From a bacterium (lineage in GTDB: Bacteria > Patescibacteriota > Minisyncoccia > Phycocordibacterales > JAUSIJ01), in assembly GCA_030647855.1 (NCBI GenBank), contig JAUSIJ010000053.1:1-5384 (forward strand): DNA of 5,384 bases, read 5' to 3'. Shown piece after piece: positions 5,233 to 5,384 of the stretch (position 1 is its first letter; every line of letters starts with the position of its first letter). The notes beneath the pieces are model-generated. The model did not search any database. It was not told the origin of the DNA and saw nothing but the letters and a program-made list of their open reading frames with translations. A program made the position numbers and the translations under genes.

Positions 5233-5384
5233 GAGACAAACTGCAAAAAACGTTCGCATTCCTGATCGTTTTCTTCCCGCTTGTTTCTTACGCTGCCTTT
5301 TACAATCTGCAAGGGTTTCTTTTTGAGCTGACGCGCTTTTTGAACCTTCTTGTTCCGGTCATTACTGGAGCCGCTCTTCTTTTC
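5229..5384 (+). CDS. Pilin-like membrane protein, N-terminal part (3'-truncated by window edge; fourth of four)
   Basis: An ATG at 5229 overlaps the preceding TGA as ATGA. The frame stays open for 52 codons to the window end. The first 22 or so residues read as a signal peptide (charged MRDKLQK, then a hydrophobic core ending SYA/A). The next part, YNLQGFLFELTRFLNLLVPVITGAALLF (residues 25-52; the quote here is split as YNLQGFLFELT and RFLNLLVPVITGAALLF), parallels VNLRDLINRFF and NQVVPIIVGAALVIF in the third protein. This shows a diverged tandem relative. The loop and second helix lie beyond the edge. No Shine-Dalgarno sequence is seen, so translation is probably coupled. The frame and start are well supported by the overlap and the signal peptide. 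Confidence 0.75.
   Translation, partial: MRDKLQKTFAFLIVFFPLVSYAAFYNLQGFLFELTRFLNLLVPVITGAALLF

Overview
The window looks like a piece of a compact bacterial chromosome. It most likely comes from a Patescibacteria (CPR) lineage, perhaps Parcubacteria. That placement is an inference from three things: small secreted two-helix proteins of the kind annotated in those genomes as type IV secretion system pilins, very tight gene packing with stop/start overlaps, and few Shine-Dalgarno sequences. All recognisable genes are on the + strand. TGA appears as a normal stop codon at several tight junctions, so there is no sign of UGA recoding.

Layout: (1) Positions 1-1844 hold the C-terminal three quarters of DNA gyrase subunit A, cut by the left edge. 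The remaining part includes the tower/coiled-coil region and a complete six-blade C-terminal DNA-wrapping domain. (2) Positions 1845-2312 are a 468-bp gene-free spacer, unusually rich in inverted repeats. It contains a perfect 42-bp palindrome, a near-perfect 33-bp palindrome, a 122-bp multi-branched inverted-repeat element and two weaker hairpins. A promoter-like sequence sits at its right end. (3) From 2313 to the right edge there is one apparent operon of six genes. They are a class I SAM-dependent methyltransferase, a membrane-anchored extracellular solute-binding-type protein, and four consecutive small signal-peptide-bearing membrane proteins resembling VirB2/TrbC-type pilins. The last one is cut by the right edge.

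The operon is tightly coupled. Four of its five junctions are 4-base GTGA/ATGA overlaps, and the fifth has a 1-base gap. A visible Shine-Dalgarno sequence occurs only before the first gene and at the gapped junction. The four pilin-like genes are divergent relatives rather than recent copies, which suggests a multi-subunit surface or conjugation-type apparatus. The solute-binding-type protein has no permease or ATPase gene beside it in this window. Its position upstream of the pilins hints at a surface role linked to that apparatus, but this is inference. The most notable unexplained elements are the palindrome-rich spacer and the solute-binding-protein/pilin cassette.
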